Shown here piece after piece: positions 1-11,245 of a stretch of DNA of 64,000 nucleotides (position 1 is its first letter; each line of letters starts with the position of its first letter). The stretch comes from Kuschelorhynchus macadamiae. Its lineage: Eukaryota > Arthropoda > Insecta > Coleoptera > Curculionidae. The position numbers and the translations under genes are program-made. The DNA lies in the NCBI GenBank assembly GCA_030620095.1, contig JAUTXW010001621.1, forward strand, positions 248,001-312,000, in the 5' to 3' direction. Under the pieces are notes generated by a model that saw only the letters and a list, made by a program, of their open reading frames with translations, was not told the DNA's origin and ran no database searches.

Positions 1-1
1 T

Positions 2-151
2 GTAAAATTAGATGAGATCGAGGACTATGACACAGTGAAGAATCCACCCATATTGGACCAATATTATTTCTCCTATTCATTACCGCCGAGTCGTCTTGCT
101 TTATTAACAGCAACTGTCTTCTATTCGCTGATGACTTTTGCCTACAAATAA
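2..151 (+). CDS. C-terminal fragment of an unidentified protein, cut by the window edge
   Basis: Frame 2 is open from the first base to a TAA at about 149-151 and encodes about 49 residues. The first half is acidic (KLDEIEDYD). A hydrophobic stretch follows (LALLTATVFYSLMTFAY), which looks like one membrane segment ending a few residues before the stop. Composition is far more protein-like than the surrounding DNA, and AATAAA overlaps the stop codon. This is the only place in the window that could be the last exon of a host gene. I do not recognise the family. It could equally be the end of a mobile-element ORF, because mobile-element sequence begins directly downstream. The upstream part lies outside the window. 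Confidence 0.4.
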   Translation, partial: VKLDEIEDYDTVKNPPILDQYYFSYSLPPSRLALLTATVFYSLMTFAYK

Positions 152-458
152 AATACTAAAAGCAGAATATTTCTTAATAACCAGAATGGCTAATCTCTGA
201 CAAAATGTCAATGAAAGTCAATTTAAAGGTGTTATTTTTAATTGTTAGAATAAGGTGCGAAATATGTGTACCTAGAGTATGTTCAGTTTAATTTATTGTA
301 TTTTGAGGTGTCCTTTTTTTACTTCAGTATTTAGCAAATTTGACCAAGTGTTATTAAAACTAACGGAACAAGATGCAACACAATAATCTTTATTTAATAA
401 TATTAAGGCACTTACTTTTATTTTTATTTATTCTGCTTTTAGTATTTTATTTGTAGGT
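142..458. repeat. Inverted repeat with 29-bp perfect arms
   Basis: The sequence CCTACAAATAAAATACTAAA and its continuation at about 142-171 recurs as an exact reverse complement at about 428-458, giving a roughly 317-bp foldback. The left arm overlaps the last codons and stop of the open frame at the window edge. The loop shows no coding sequence. The arms may be the termini of a small element or a local inverted duplication. Confidence 0.7.
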
Positions 459-461
459 TTG

Positions 462-496
462 CTGAAGACGGGGGTAGACTTTCCCTCGAAACGTCC
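462..496 (+). ncRNA. Hammerhead-like core motif, candidate retroelement ribozyme remnant
   Basis: CTGAAGA (462-468) is followed by a short G-rich/C-rich hairpin and CGAAACGTC (487-495). This order matches the hammerhead core consensus CUGANGA, stem II, GAAA. Penelope-like and other retroelements are known to carry hammerheads near their ends. Stem II begins with a mismatched C/C, and no convincing stem III partner or cleavage triplet was found nearby. It is therefore a decayed or coincidental motif unless structure prediction says otherwise. A similar motif occurs at 45757-45785. Confidence 0.35.
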
Positions 497-679
497 AGAA
501 AACAAATATTTTTCAGTGTCGTTTCTCGGGTACCTTCATAGTGGACCCAGAACTTAAGACTATCTATTCAATTTATAAGGTAATTATATTTTATTTTTTT
601 ATTTTTTTCCAATTTTCTAAGGCGAAAAACCCAAAAAAATAGTTTTATACCATGAATCCGCCACTACAATTTCGTAATT

Positions 680-990
680 ATTTAATTTTTTAGTAATAAT
701 TTTTTTAACGTTTTACTAGGCCGCCATATTGTTCCGACATATTGGATTTTAACCAAAATATTACCAGGTAATCCCCATATGAGCCTTAATTTTTGACTAA
801 AATTTGAAGTCAATCTGAGTAGATTTTAAGCTATGCCGCAAATCGACAGACAGACAGACAGACCCACGGAATCGAGAAAACATGTTTTTCGTCATCTAGG
901 AACCCTGAAACGTAAAGATCTGAAAAAATCTCGGAAGGTGATTTTTTTCACAATTACAATACTTCTGATTTATGAGGGAAAAAATAAAAG
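680..990 (+). mobile_element. ACTTCCCTCGT-family element, 3'-end fragment
   Basis: This carries the 3' block shared with the full copy at 47822-49144: GGCCGCCATATTGTTCCGAC, a CAGACAGACAGAC box, AAACATGTTTTTC, and GATCTGAAAAAATCTCGGAA just before a degraded terminal GAGGGAA. It is 5' truncated. The reading frame at 833-1024 inside it is a by-product of this repeat. Confidence 0.7.
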
Positions 991-1502
991 GAATTTTTTT
1001 TTTAGGATGGACGAGTGCAACTAGCGCCAAAATTAATACCCAAAACCACACCAGAATCATCAATATATCAAGTCCGGCGAAGATTGCGGATGTTCTCTTG
1101 GTAATTACAAATATCGGTTTTGCTCCTGATGGCTAAATTTCATTGCTTTAGTGTCATCTCAAAAAAAAACCTCAGTGAAACAATAACAGCTGGAAAACAC
1201 CCTGTGTTGTATATATACGTAAATATAATTCAGCAGGAAAGTGTTTCTTGAAATGGCTAATTCCTGTGAAAAAATCGAAAGCTGGGTTGCATAACGTTAA
1301 ATTTTATGATAATATTGTTGCTAAATTTACTTAATAATTTATCCGAGAAATTTTCTTTCGACTAGTGGAATTTATAGACCTGAAATTAAATTAATTTAAT
1401 CCAGCGTCACAGCCACAAAATAATGACGCAATTTAAATCCATAAATGTCATACTTAAATACCAAGTAAAAGAGAAGCCATACCTTATGTAAATTTTAGAT
1501 AT

Positions 1503-1790
1503 TTGATTTTTAATTTCCTCGTGAGAGGAAAATATTGTAAACGTCTCTTCACGTTTCAGTGTAAATCCCTAAAAATATAATTTCTCAATTCTGTCTATAT
1601 AAACTACTTAACTGATTGTCTTCAAACTTTTCACAAAGGGGTAAACATGTCAAATTTTGCCGAGGATTATGGTGAAACAAAATTACGGCCTAACTAAATG
1701 TTTAAAATATCAGTATCAACAAAGTTCTTATGCAATTGAGTTGAAATTTTGCACAAAAATCAAGTTTGAAACAGGGATGAAATAATAAAA
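1503..1790 (-). mobile_element. ACTTCCCTCGT-family element, diverged fragment, inverted
   Basis: TCCTCGTGAGAGGAAAATATTGTAA is a degraded copy of the terminal hairpin. It is followed by TTTCTCAATTCTGTCTAT, an ATGGTGAAACAAAATTACGG block and TTTTGCACAAAAATCAAG, in the same order as the minus-strand copy at 18631-19858. Divergence is high, so this is an old copy. Confidence 0.55.
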
Positions 1791-2630
1791 TTGTGTCAAT
1801 CCTCTATGACAAAAACCTTTTTATGTAGAAAAATAATAGATAATTGTTTTTTTTGCAGATTTTGTAAATAAACATTATTAATAACAAAAAGAGTCTGTTC
1901 TATCAACGGATAATATAGGTATACTAGTAAATCTTTCTTCACGAGGGAATTTCGAGATCTATTCACTATGTATCTCATTACAATTTATGTCCAGCTAACT
2001 TGCTATTGCCACACATCATATGCTCTGTTTCAACTCAATCACACAACCCATCCGATACTTACCCAGAATTAAGTACCAGACTGTAGCGTTATATACATGC
2101 CTCTCAAGTCTCAACAAACCAGAACGTAATATGGTGGAATTTAGGTCAAGCGAACCGTTAGGCACTTTGTTTTAATTGGATACCGAGACTTTAAGTTGAT
2201 TCGTAACTTGTAAACAGTATTAAAGTTTAGAATTGTTACGAAACCGCACTTCAAACTCATAGTAGACTTATTTTATTAGAGATTATGACCGATCATTGGG
2301 TTTCCGAACCCTTGACCGTACAATAATATTGCGGAGAAAATTTAACCAAGTTCCTGGAGCTTGGGTTTGGTAAGAAATAGTAATGTTAGCACTCATGTAG
2401 GTGCATTAATTTAGGATTTTCCCTCGTATTTCAGAGTTATCAATGAAATAAAATGTACCTCTTTTAAGAGCGGATTTAGCTTTAATTACACATGAAGTAA
2501 TAAATGTTGGTAACAAGCAGGGTGATCCCAGATAACTCTTTAAATGGAAATATCTCGGTTATTTTTAAATTAAAAAAAAAAGTTCCAAATAAAAGTTGTT
2601 TGATTCGGTCTGCTTTTTCATTTATTTTAA
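1791..2630. other. AT-rich stretch without a recognised gene
   Basis: Only short open frames occur here, with no recognisable protein motif, RNA gene or repeat end. The frame at 2504-2716 is low in complexity and lysine/phenylalanine-rich, as expected by chance in such DNA. Confidence 0.6.
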
Positions 2631-2754
2631 TGCATACAGGATATCTCAAAAAAGTATGGCAAGTTACAACTTTGTTTTTTTTTAAATATAATATACCACA
2701 TTTTTTATGTTTTTAAATTTTATATTAAATTCTGCATGTTTTTGGTATATCCAT

Positions 2755-3236
2755 GTATCAATAATTAACCGTCTTCGAAATATAGATCAAGATCCAATTA
2801 TTTCAATAAAATTGTATGAACCAATGAGGCGATATTTACTACTGCCGGTATTTATAATCGGAAAAACTGCCATATTTGGTTCGATGAAAATCCACAAGCT
2901 GTCGAGTAAATTGCTTTTCAAGAACCATCCTCAGTACAAGTTTGATGCGGCATTTTCGGACAAAAGGTGTTTTTATCCGTGGCAGCTTAAATGGGTTAAG
3001 ATGTCTGTTTTGGAAAATCAAATTGAGCAATTTATCGACGAACTACCACTTCAAAATCGGCAAAATATAATTTGGCAGCAAGACGGGGTATAATATTGTG
3101 GCAGTAAAAAACTTTCTTCATAATAATTATCAAGTGTGGATGGGAGACATGGAACAATCAGCCCAGATGTCACGCCCATGGATACCTTCCTTTGGGACTA
3201 TTTGAAACATACAGTAGAGAAAAAGAAATAATAATA
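2755..3236 (+). pseudogene. Tc1/mariner (IS630) transposase, C-terminal half, decayed
   Basis: A DDE transposase that once cut and pasted its own element. In shifted frames the plus strand reads NCHIWFDENPQAVE (from about 2866), QVxCGIFGQKVF, then QFIDELPLQNRQNIIWQQDG (about 3025-3087), followed after a frame change by WMGRHGTISPDVTPMDTFLW and YLKHTVEKKK. These are the family's second catalytic aspartate (WQQDGAP-type), the W-G-R block and the third acidic region before LWxYLK. At least three frameshifts or stops separate them, and the N-terminal helix-turn-helix half is missing. The protein is closest in style to the insect transposases that carry a FLWGYLK signature. It is certainly inactive. 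Confidence 0.85.
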
Positions 3237-3239
3237 TTG

Positions 3240-3723
3240 AAGAAATTCAAGTAAAAGATGTTGAATAAGTAAGAAATTTGAACGAAAATAAGTACGAAGC
3301 AATTATAAATGCCCTGAACGCCAAAAAATAATTTACGATAAATGTGGCGAGGTTAATAGGAAATAAGCAGAGCAATTCATTTGGGCTACCGATTATAGTT
3401 TTTTTTTATTTTCTTGTTTATGGTTGATTATAAGTTTGAACTAGTGCCATGTTATTTCCAAATTCAGTGCAGATAATTTAAAAACTATGAAAAAAATGAG
3501 GCAAGCAGTAAATCAGACTTCAAACATCAATGTCATGACATTCGAAAAATAAACCTTTATCTCCAGGTAGCAGCTGGTATCTAAATAGGTAAGCAATTCT
3601 ATCCGACCAATGATAGTATTTCTTAATTCTAAAACCTTTCATATTTAGAAAACCGTTAATTTTTGGTACATGGTATGTTATACAAAAAATATGCAGAATT
3701 TAATATAAGATACAAAAACATTA
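3240..3723. other. AT-rich stretch between two transposon remnants
   Basis: No coding motif is visible. It probably includes the 3' flank of the preceding Tc1/mariner remnant, but no terminal inverted repeat could be matched. Confidence 0.5.
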
Positions 3724-4599
3724 AAAAATGTGGTATTGTGTGGGTTGTTTTTATGGAGTATATCTCTTATTAGTGAAGATAGAAGGTTGCGGTTTTCGCG
3801 ACATCGTGCGACTTTTTTGTGAAACGAAAGATGACCCAAACAAAATTTTCATAGCCCCCTTCGTTTTTAAGATTTCTGGGGCCCCCTCGTATTTCGGTTG
3901 TTGTTTAACTTATTGAAAAGGTAAAAGCTGTCTCTGATACAGTTTTTCACGTAGAAACAGTGGCGTCAGATTTGTTATGTGAGCTGTCGTTTTTGAGATA
4001 TATTTTTATTTTGTATTATTCACTTCATAATAAGCTTCTCGAAAATATATAATAGTATATACTTTTCTATTCGAATCGTCCAGTAATTTGCATTTCTATA
4101 GAGATAGACTCAGTTTTTGGTAGTAGGCTGGGATTGCTTACAAAACAAATGAATTTTTCAGGTATATTTTATAGTAACAATTTTTTTTTTTTAATTCTAC
4201 AATAAATTATTACCTTGTATATCCTTGTTTTATACTATTTTACAAGAAATGATCAAATTTTAGCGATTTCATAATTCAATAATTATAATGTAAAATGTAA
4301 GAAGATTTGTAGTAACTATCATAGCATTATTTATCTTACATTGTTATAATTTTAGCCTGTTGCCTTGAAGAAGGATCACTCGGTTTTATAGTAAAAAGAA
4401 TTATTACTAACCTGTTTTTCGATCAATCGTTCAATCTTGAAAAGTATTATTAATTGAATAAAATGAACATGTTAATAATTCTACCTCTAAACAGCAACTA
4501 ACAACAAAAACAACAACAACAAAAACTAATCCTACCACTAAAGATCACTAAAATAAACAGAAACCTAAATCTATACCCTAAAGATATTGCTCGAAATGA

Positions 4600-5721
4600 T
4601 GTCCATGTCCATTTTGCCGTACACAAAGCCTACATAATTCCGTATTCTTCTTAAGGCATTGAAAATACTAACCGGTCGTTGTTGCATTTCACTGAATGCA
4701 CTTCTTGTGGCGTTTATTAAATCGGCTAAGGTGTCATGTCTTGTCCTGTTTTAATTCTAAAGTACCCCACAGGAAGTTATCCAAAACCGAGAGATCTGGC
4801 GATCTCGCCGGCCATCTTACAGGACCATTGGTCCCTATCCATTTTCCAAGAAAAATATTTTTTCGGATACTGCCTTACTCTACCGAAATTATGAGCAGGT
4901 GCTGCGTTCTCCTGAAAATTTATGTTGCGGAAATAGGCCAAAGGCAGATCATCGAGTAATTCCGGTAGAATAAGTTTCAGTATTTGGAAATACCAATCTG
5001 TATCTAAGCTCCCGTAGTTTATACGATACATTATTTTTAAACCCAATATGAAACAAGAAATATTAAACCCAAACCTACCCTGTCGTTCACGAGGTAATAT
5101 TCCATGCTAGTTTTCTTGCGATCAGTATCTAGAATTATGCCTATTTAATGCTCCGGCGCTACTTATATATGCCTCATCGGACCATATTACTTTTCTATAA
5201 GAGTCAGGGTCATTATCGCATTTTTCTAGATACCAGTTGCAGAAAATCATATGACACTGCGCGTCGCCCGGTTGCGAATGTTGCACCAATCTGAATTCAA
5301 ATAGATGATAACCTTGTTTCCTTAAAATTTTTTGTGCCCGGTTTTTTGGAACCCCAACATTCTGATGGATTTTTCTGCAAGAGCCTGAAGGATCTACATC
5401 AATGGACGCCAGAACATTAACGACGTCTTCCTCGTGTTCCTTGTTATAGGTTTTGCTTCGCGGCTTATTGAAAGTTCCGAAATCAACTAGATTTCTTTTC
5501 ATTCTAAGAAATTTAATATCCAGGGGTTGTCTTCGTTCTGGATACCTATGTTTAAAACGCCAACAACTTCATAAAAATGTATTTATTATAAAACACGACG
5601 AATGCTAAGCATACCTTAATACATATAGTTCCGAAGCCTTGTTAACATCTTCGTTAGATTGTGTAAAACAGAGCAACATGTCGCATTTTTCTTCATTAGA
5701 AAATGTTTGATTTCTAGCCAT
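4600..5721 (-). pseudogene. Tc1/mariner transposase, nearly full length, decayed, with a probable intron
   Basis: Starting from the minus-strand ATG at 5721 the protein begins MARNQTFSNEEKCDMLL, the usual start of this insect DDE family. After a candidate intron (5546-5614) it continues RYPERRQP, then a helix-turn-helix region ending VPKNRAQKILRKQGYHLFEF (about 5330), then RKVIWSDEAY with the first catalytic aspartate (about 5170-5200). After a break comes LILPELLDDLPL and NINFQENAAPAH (about 4880-4960). The second catalytic aspartate of the normal QQDGAPAH motif is lost (QENAAPAH). The C-terminal end decays into stops near 4600. It lies centrally inside the long-armed element, so it is the element's own transposase. 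Loss of one catalytic residue and several frameshifts make it non-functional. Confidence 0.85.
5546..5614 (-). other. Candidate 69-bp spliceosomal intron in the transposase
   Basis: On the minus strand the frame reads ...SELYVL then AG|GTATGC...ACATAG|G TATCCAG..., with canonical GT and AG ends. Removing 69 bp restores the reading SELYVLR-YPERRQP, which matches the continuous helix-turn-helix region of the family; unspliced it hits stops at once. The exact junction comes from frame and consensus only. Confidence 0.6.
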
Positions 5722-6489
5722 TTTTTATTATAAAATTTAAAATAATTGTTGCGGTTATCTAATCTAGCTTCAAAACGAACCAGAGGTTTTTGACAAGCAA
5801 TTTATTTAACATGACAACAACTTTATTTTGTTTTGTTTAGGCAATCCCAGGCTAGTACCAAAAACTGAACCTATCTCTAAAAAAATTCAAATTACTGGGC
5901 GATTCGAAAAGAAAAGTATATACTATTATATATTTTCGAGAAGCTTATTGTGAACTGAATAATATAAAATAAAAATATACGGGGTGTCCTATTTAAAAAA
6001 CTATAAGTTAGTGTTATATCTAAAAAAAGAACAGCTTACATAAAAAATCTGACAATGCCACTGGATTCTACATGAAAAACTGTATAAGAGCCAGCTTTTA
6101 CCTTTTCGATAAGTTAACAACAACCGAAATACGAGGGGGGGCCAAAAATACAATATTTTCAATTTCACACTGTATTTTAAAAACGAAGGGGCTATGAAAA
6201 TTTTGTTTACATCTTTCGTTTCACAAAAAAGTAGCGTCATGTCGCGAAAATTGGAACCTTCTATCGGCACTAATAAGAGAGATACCCCAAAAAAACAACG
6301 AAAACGGGACACCCTGTACAGTATGTCTACCGATAAGATTTACAACAGGACAAAGCGACCAAAAATATTTTTTCAAAGAAAGTCATTCTTATTTTTTTTT
6401 TAACATTTTTTAAATTCAACTGAGTTGGCTGGCTGACTTAACGGAAATCTATTCGCCTGATCTTGTGATCCAAACATCACAAGGAAGCT

Positions 6490-6816
6490 TGCCTCACTAG
6501 AGCATCTTTGAATTATGGGCCACCTATCTCTGATTTACCGATACTACCATGGATTTTGTTGTGACGGATTATCATCCATATACCTTCCTTAGTCATTCCG
6601 GGGAGACATGAGACCCTCATCCTCATGCATTCCTTCACCGTCCAGTTGCAAAGACCAACGCACTCCCACTTAGTTCGCTACTTCATTCTCAGAATGTGTC
6701 TATTATGGAATGTGCTACCAGCCAATCTAATCTACCATAAACTTTCCCTCTCTTCACGTAAAGCAATCACGGTACCTAGTACAGAACTTAGGTGTTCATG
6801 GCATGCTCTTAAATAG
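6490..6816 (+). pseudogene. Non-LTR retrotransposon ORF2, C-terminal tail
   Basis: Mixed frames give YRYYHGFC-like text followed by HSFTVQLQRPTHSHLVRYFI and LLWNVLPANL. This is the end of a non-LTR reverse transcriptase ORF: a histidine-proline segment, then SFxxRxxxLWNxLP, which closes many LINE polyproteins. Only about 100 codons remain, with frameshifts. The stop is at about 6814-6816, followed by AT-rich DNA. The clade cannot be told from so short a piece. Confidence 0.6.
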
Positions 6817-6963
6817 ATAAAAAAACTAACAGAAATTAAAATCATGCAGAATATTTAGATCTTCACCAATTTATTTAAATTGCACCGTATAGATACTACT
6901 TTCAGTACACAGTATTTTCCTCACCTAGACAAATGTTATTTATAAAAATACATAGACCTAGGA

Positions 6964-6967
<4 letters not shown>

Positions 6968-7022
<55 letters not shown>
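6968..7022. repeat. (TA)n microsatellite, 55 bp
   Basis: Uninterrupted TA dinucleotides. Open frames on both strands across it are artefacts of the repeat. Confidence 0.98.
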
Positions 7023-7024
<2 letters not shown>

Positions 7025-8632
7025 CTTAATGGTTTATTAAATAATAATTGGAGACAGGTACTCCAATTACCAATCTTATACTTAGTGGTTTCAAAGGTTA
7101 AAAACGGGGAAACATTTACCTGTTGGTTAAAAAGTATTTTTTTCATTTTACATATTTTGTTCATTAATTTCCGTATTTTTAAGATCATTTAAATCACTTG
7201 TTTTCAACATGTAAAACATTAAAGTTGTAAAAATAATGACAACAACAGTAATGGGTGTGTCAAATATAGATCTACCATTCGTATAGATGTTTTTTAAATG
7301 ATTAGCTTTTTAGACACAAAAGGTGCTTATTGATTATGTATCCTATATTTAGAACCACTCGGTACATGTTCTTGTATTTTGTCAATAGATTTGGAAAATC
7401 GTTTGCGTTCCAGTCATCACTTTTATTTACGCGGTGTACGGACCTGAAGCAAGACGGCAAGGCAATGATAACTGTATTGCTTTAAGATAATAGCATTTGT
7501 ACAAGAATTATTAAATTTATTCAAGAGAAATTGGAAATTATATCAAGAGCGTCACTTGTCTTGTACCAAAATCAAACCTCTTGTTCCAAACGCAATATTC
7601 TTGTATCAAGGAAAATTCTCTTGTTCTAAGTAATTATCGGGTTTAAGTGACGGTAGCTTTTCCCTGTGTATTCAAATCAATTTAGCATAAACATAAATAA
7701 CTACTAAGTAAAACTTAAATAGAATGATTACTAAAAAGCATATTTTTATTATCCTATTTTCTATGACAAACATTTTTAGAAAGCTTATTCAACAATTAAT
7801 TATTAACATAAATAAGTAATATATTAAGAATAATGTAGATTGCTTGCTTAAATGCACATTTCTTTTATTTCGCATTTTTCATTAAGAGCATAAGTAAAAC
7901 AGAATATCAAAAGTAAATAAATAAATAATTTTACAAGTATATTAATCATAATATAAAATGTTTGCCAATATGCATGTTTTAGTAAAACTGTAACATAAAC
8001 ATATTTTTAATTTGTTTCTTTAGTACAATTTTTTTTATAAGCTTTTCAAAAAAAAGTTTTCATAAATAACTAATGTTTTAATGTCGAACAATGCTTCAAA
8101 ACGTATATTTGTATTAAAACAATAAAATAAAAACGTTTACTTAATCTTTTATACAATACATTTAGGCCTTTGGGTAAGTTAATTCAAAAGGTAATTTACA
8201 TCACAATCAATATGCAATTTAATGAACTGTGCTTGCCAAAACACATAACTTTATCAAAACAATAAAGTATGTTATTTGCATACGTCATAAAATTCTCAAG
8301 ACCTATTTGAGTACTGTATAATTCGCGTTAAATCATAAAAACACGTTGTATCGCGAACGTCCTTGACCATGACTCGAGAACTGAACAGTTACATATATAG
8401 CGTTCGTGGCATAAATATTTCGCGATAATGAATTGGCAATAGGTATTTATTACACTCGCATTTTTATAGCACTTTAAATGCAAGTCTTGGATTTCCATTT
8501 CTTCGTCCTTGGCAAACATGTGACGGTAAAATTAAAGAAACATTTGAAAGCAAATGCATTGTTTTGGAAAATGTTTATTTATGTAGGTCAGGCTTTGACA
8601 TTCAAAACCAAATCGTCTGACTTGGGCACTTA
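7023..8632. other. AT-rich stretch without a recognised gene
   Basis: No protein motif was recognised. Around 7545-7630 the phrase CTTGT(A/T)CCAA recurs several times at short spacing (CTTGTACCAA, CTTGTTCCAA, CTTGTATCAA, CTTGTTCTAA), a small degenerate tandem repeat. The rest is plain AT-rich DNA with scattered AATAAA. Confidence 0.55.
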
Positions 8633-8640
8633 CTCATACA

Positions 8641-11237
8641 CGGTGAAATTTTAAGAAAGGGAAGCAATTTTTAGAAACTTACCTATTTGTAATGTAATTC
8701 GATTCTTCGATCATTTTTTGCAAATTCGTCAATGACGTCATCATAAAAACGTCGATGCTCCGACATATGTTGAAGAAGTTTATTTTCAATGGAGAACAGC
8801 GATGTATGCGAAAGTCTCTCCTGCACCGTTGAATTTCTCACGTAATTTTTTATACGTTTAAGTGTTGAAAAATTGCGTTCTACTGATGAACTTGAGGCAG
8901 GTATTGTCGATACTAATTCACACAATTTCGACACTTCGGTGTAGGCATCGTCCAGCTCCTTGTCTTTTAAAAACTGCATTAGTTCCTTAGCGTTATTTTT
9001 TGCGCTAATGTCATCATTATATCACTTTTAGTTCAGATCGCAGTAACACTCGGTCGAAGAACTGGCCATAATGAAGAAGAAGACATTTAAACGCATCTTC
9101 TGGAAAAGTTTTTCCTTTAAATGCATCAAAATTGCAGAGCTCGCGGAATTTAAAATCATTTAAACCGTTAAATCTATAGTTTATTTGTTGCTAAATTTGA
9201 TCGATTATTTCATAAAAGAGGCGTCTGTATGATGTTTGAATATCTCCCACCTTGTCTGTTCGAAGACGCTTGGCTTGTGGCTCTACATTTAACGTCATCG
9301 TTTTCTCCCAAAATAGGTCAAAGTCATCTCTTTTTTGGCTTTACATGGACTTAAATCATCCACTTTTTTAGGCAAAAAGCAATATCATTTGTTTTAGTTT
9401 GTAATATATTAAAAACATTGTCCGAGAATGGAAATATTTCTGAAAATATGTTCAACAAATAATTAAAATTAAAATCTCGTTTCAAACAGTCCAAAAACCC
9501 TTTCGAACTATTTGTTGTTTCTGAGTCCCACGTTTCATTATTGTCTATTATTTTCTCAAATAGTTCAATCAGTGATTCACGATTTTCAGATACTGTTAAG
9601 ACAAGTCTTCCATTATAGTTCCACCTAATAGGAGCTACTTTGGGCAATCGTTTATGGGCAATGGAGTCCAAACCTTGTGTACGTTTTGCTGACTTGGAAA
9701 AAAAAGCAGCCATGCCACAGTAACGAAAAATAAGTTACACTCTTTAATGTGATTGATGGACTGGGATAAAACTAAATTTAATTTATGAGCAAAACAATGG
9801 ACAAACACAGCACTTGGAAAAGTTTCTCGAACTTTAGCTTGCAGACCCCATAATTGTCTTGCCATCACTGCAGTTCCATCATAGCTTTGAGCAACAAATT
9901 TTTTCTCTCCATTAATTTCTTTAGTAACGTTATAAACTACAGTATATAATGCATCTGCTGTACGATTTTCGGACCCATTCTTAAAACCTAAAAATCGCTC
10001 TTGAATACTTCCGTCTTTTTTAACGTAGCGCATTCCTATAGATAATTAGCTAAAATTAATGATATAAGTTGTTTCCAGAACAATACTAATGAACCGCGCC
10101 TCGCTAATCTCCTGCTTAATTCTTTTTAGAATAATGGTTGCAACATGCTAAATGATTTTTAAGCAATCATCATATTTAGCCGTTAAACTAAGTAAATCTT
10201 GAAAATTTCCTCTATTTGAAGAAACCCTTGTTTCGTCATGACCTCTAAATCCCAATTCATGTTGTCCGAGAAAACAAACAACATCGATAAGTCTTCTTAA
10301 TATTTGCTGTTTTTATCGACTAGTTCATTGTGTTGGCGGTGACTAATTTCCAATTGTTTATTAAGGGCGTGTTCAATTCTGGTTTTGCCGAAGACTTTTT
10401 CTTTTATGACGGCCTGTAAATGCGCTTTGGACATAATGTGTCTTTTTACAGCTTTATGGAAATTATTTAAATCGGAAAAACCAGTTTTATTCCATTTATT
10501 TTTTATTTTAAAAAAGTAAACATGACCAACAAAATAATTTACTTATATTTTCACACCCTGTTAGCCATTTAAATTGTTCGTATTGCTTTTCCGGATAAAA
10601 ATGTCTAATACAGTTTTTCATTTTTGTGGTTAAATTTTTCATAGGCGGTTTTGCCCTTTGGAAATTATTTGAAGCTAATCAGCGAAGTTTAATGTTGAAA
10701 ATCCCTTTATTATTAGGACACACACTCTTCTTACTAAATTCTCCAACATTTTCAACGTTATTACCGACAACCGAAGTTGGCGGTCTTTGCAAATCCAAGT
10801 CCGTATTGTCTTCCATATCGCACCATGCACGACGCGACGTACGTATCACACAATACACGGATAGCCGTTCAAACAAAGAACCTACTCCAACGATAGCTTC
10901 CGCCCCCACTTAAAGAACGCGACTGAAATGCAAAAATTGCAAACAGCCGGTGGAAAGTTCAATAACCTCTGGCTCGATTCACAGGAAATCGAGCATACAG
11001 GACTTGGCTGCAGAGAAGCTAGCGGCCCGCATAGGTTCTATTCGATATTTTATTGTGACTGGGTCGGAGTCAAGGCCGCATTTATTATGGGCTTGATAAT
11101 TAAGATAATATTTTAGCATTTTTAATACAAACTAAATTAATGGTTTCCTATTTCAAAAATTACATTTTAGAACATGTTTTGTATTTTTTTTTTGGGGAAG
11201 CACTGCTTCGCTTGGTTCCATGGACTGCACGCCCCTG
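8641..11237 (-). mobile_element. hAT element encoding a TTF-finger/DUF4371-type transposase (proposed borders)
   Basis: The minus-strand 5' end reads CAGGGGCGTGCAGTCC at 11237, a typical hAT terminus. CTCATACA occurs immediately outside it (11238-11245) and again at 8633-8640, 43 bp past the transposase stop, which fits an 8-bp hAT target duplication. The base sequence just inside the left copy (CGGTGAAATT) does not resemble the right terminus, so the left border is tentative. The span is 2.6 kb, a usual size for an autonomous hAT. Confidence 0.55.
8683..10840 (-). pseudogene. hAT transposase (TTF-type zinc finger, DUF4371, hAT dimerisation), decayed
   Basis: From right to left on the minus strand: MEDNTDLDLQRPPT (start near 10837); YPEKQYEQFKWLTGCE and LFCWSCLLF, the TTF-type zinc-finger region (about 10510-10610); LGFRGHDETRVSSNRGNF and KYDDCL (about 10170-10260), characteristic of the DUF4371 hAT group; KFVAQSYDGTAVMARQLWGL and VFVHCFAHKLNLVL (9780-9920), the core with conserved Asp and CxxH; RWNYNGRLVLTV (about 9610), the conserved RW segment; and STIPASSSSVERNFSTLKRI (about 8865-8925), the C-terminal dimerisation motif. 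Frameshifts occur between the blocks and the stretch 8990-9350 is badly degraded. The protein resembles the ZMYM1/TTF-containing proteins of animals, which derive from such elements. Confidence 0.85.
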
Positions 11238-11245
11238 CTCATACA

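Larger units (their letters stand above)
3724..6318 (-). mobile_element. Tc1/mariner element with very long terminal inverted repeats
   Basis: The left arm (about 3724-4153) and the right arm (about 5824-6318) are reverse complements over more than 400 bp. Shared blocks include TTCGCGACAT, GTGAAACGAAAGATG, CAAAATTTTCATAGCCCC, CTCGTATTTCGGTTGTTGTT, AATAAGCTTCTCGAAAATAT and TTCAGTTTTTGGTA. The right end is a clean GGGACACCCTGTACA terminus; the left end is degraded. A minus-strand transposase pseudogene lies between the arms. The right arm has an extra segment containing GGGGTGTCCTATTT (about 5980), absent from the left arm. This is either a nested insertion or a deletion on the left. Confidence 0.85.

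Noticed and set aside
833..1024. 63-codon frame beginning MPQIDRQTDRPTES
   Set aside because: It is the GACAGACAG box and 3' block of the ACTTCCCTCGT repeat, which gives similar frames at 48953-49190.
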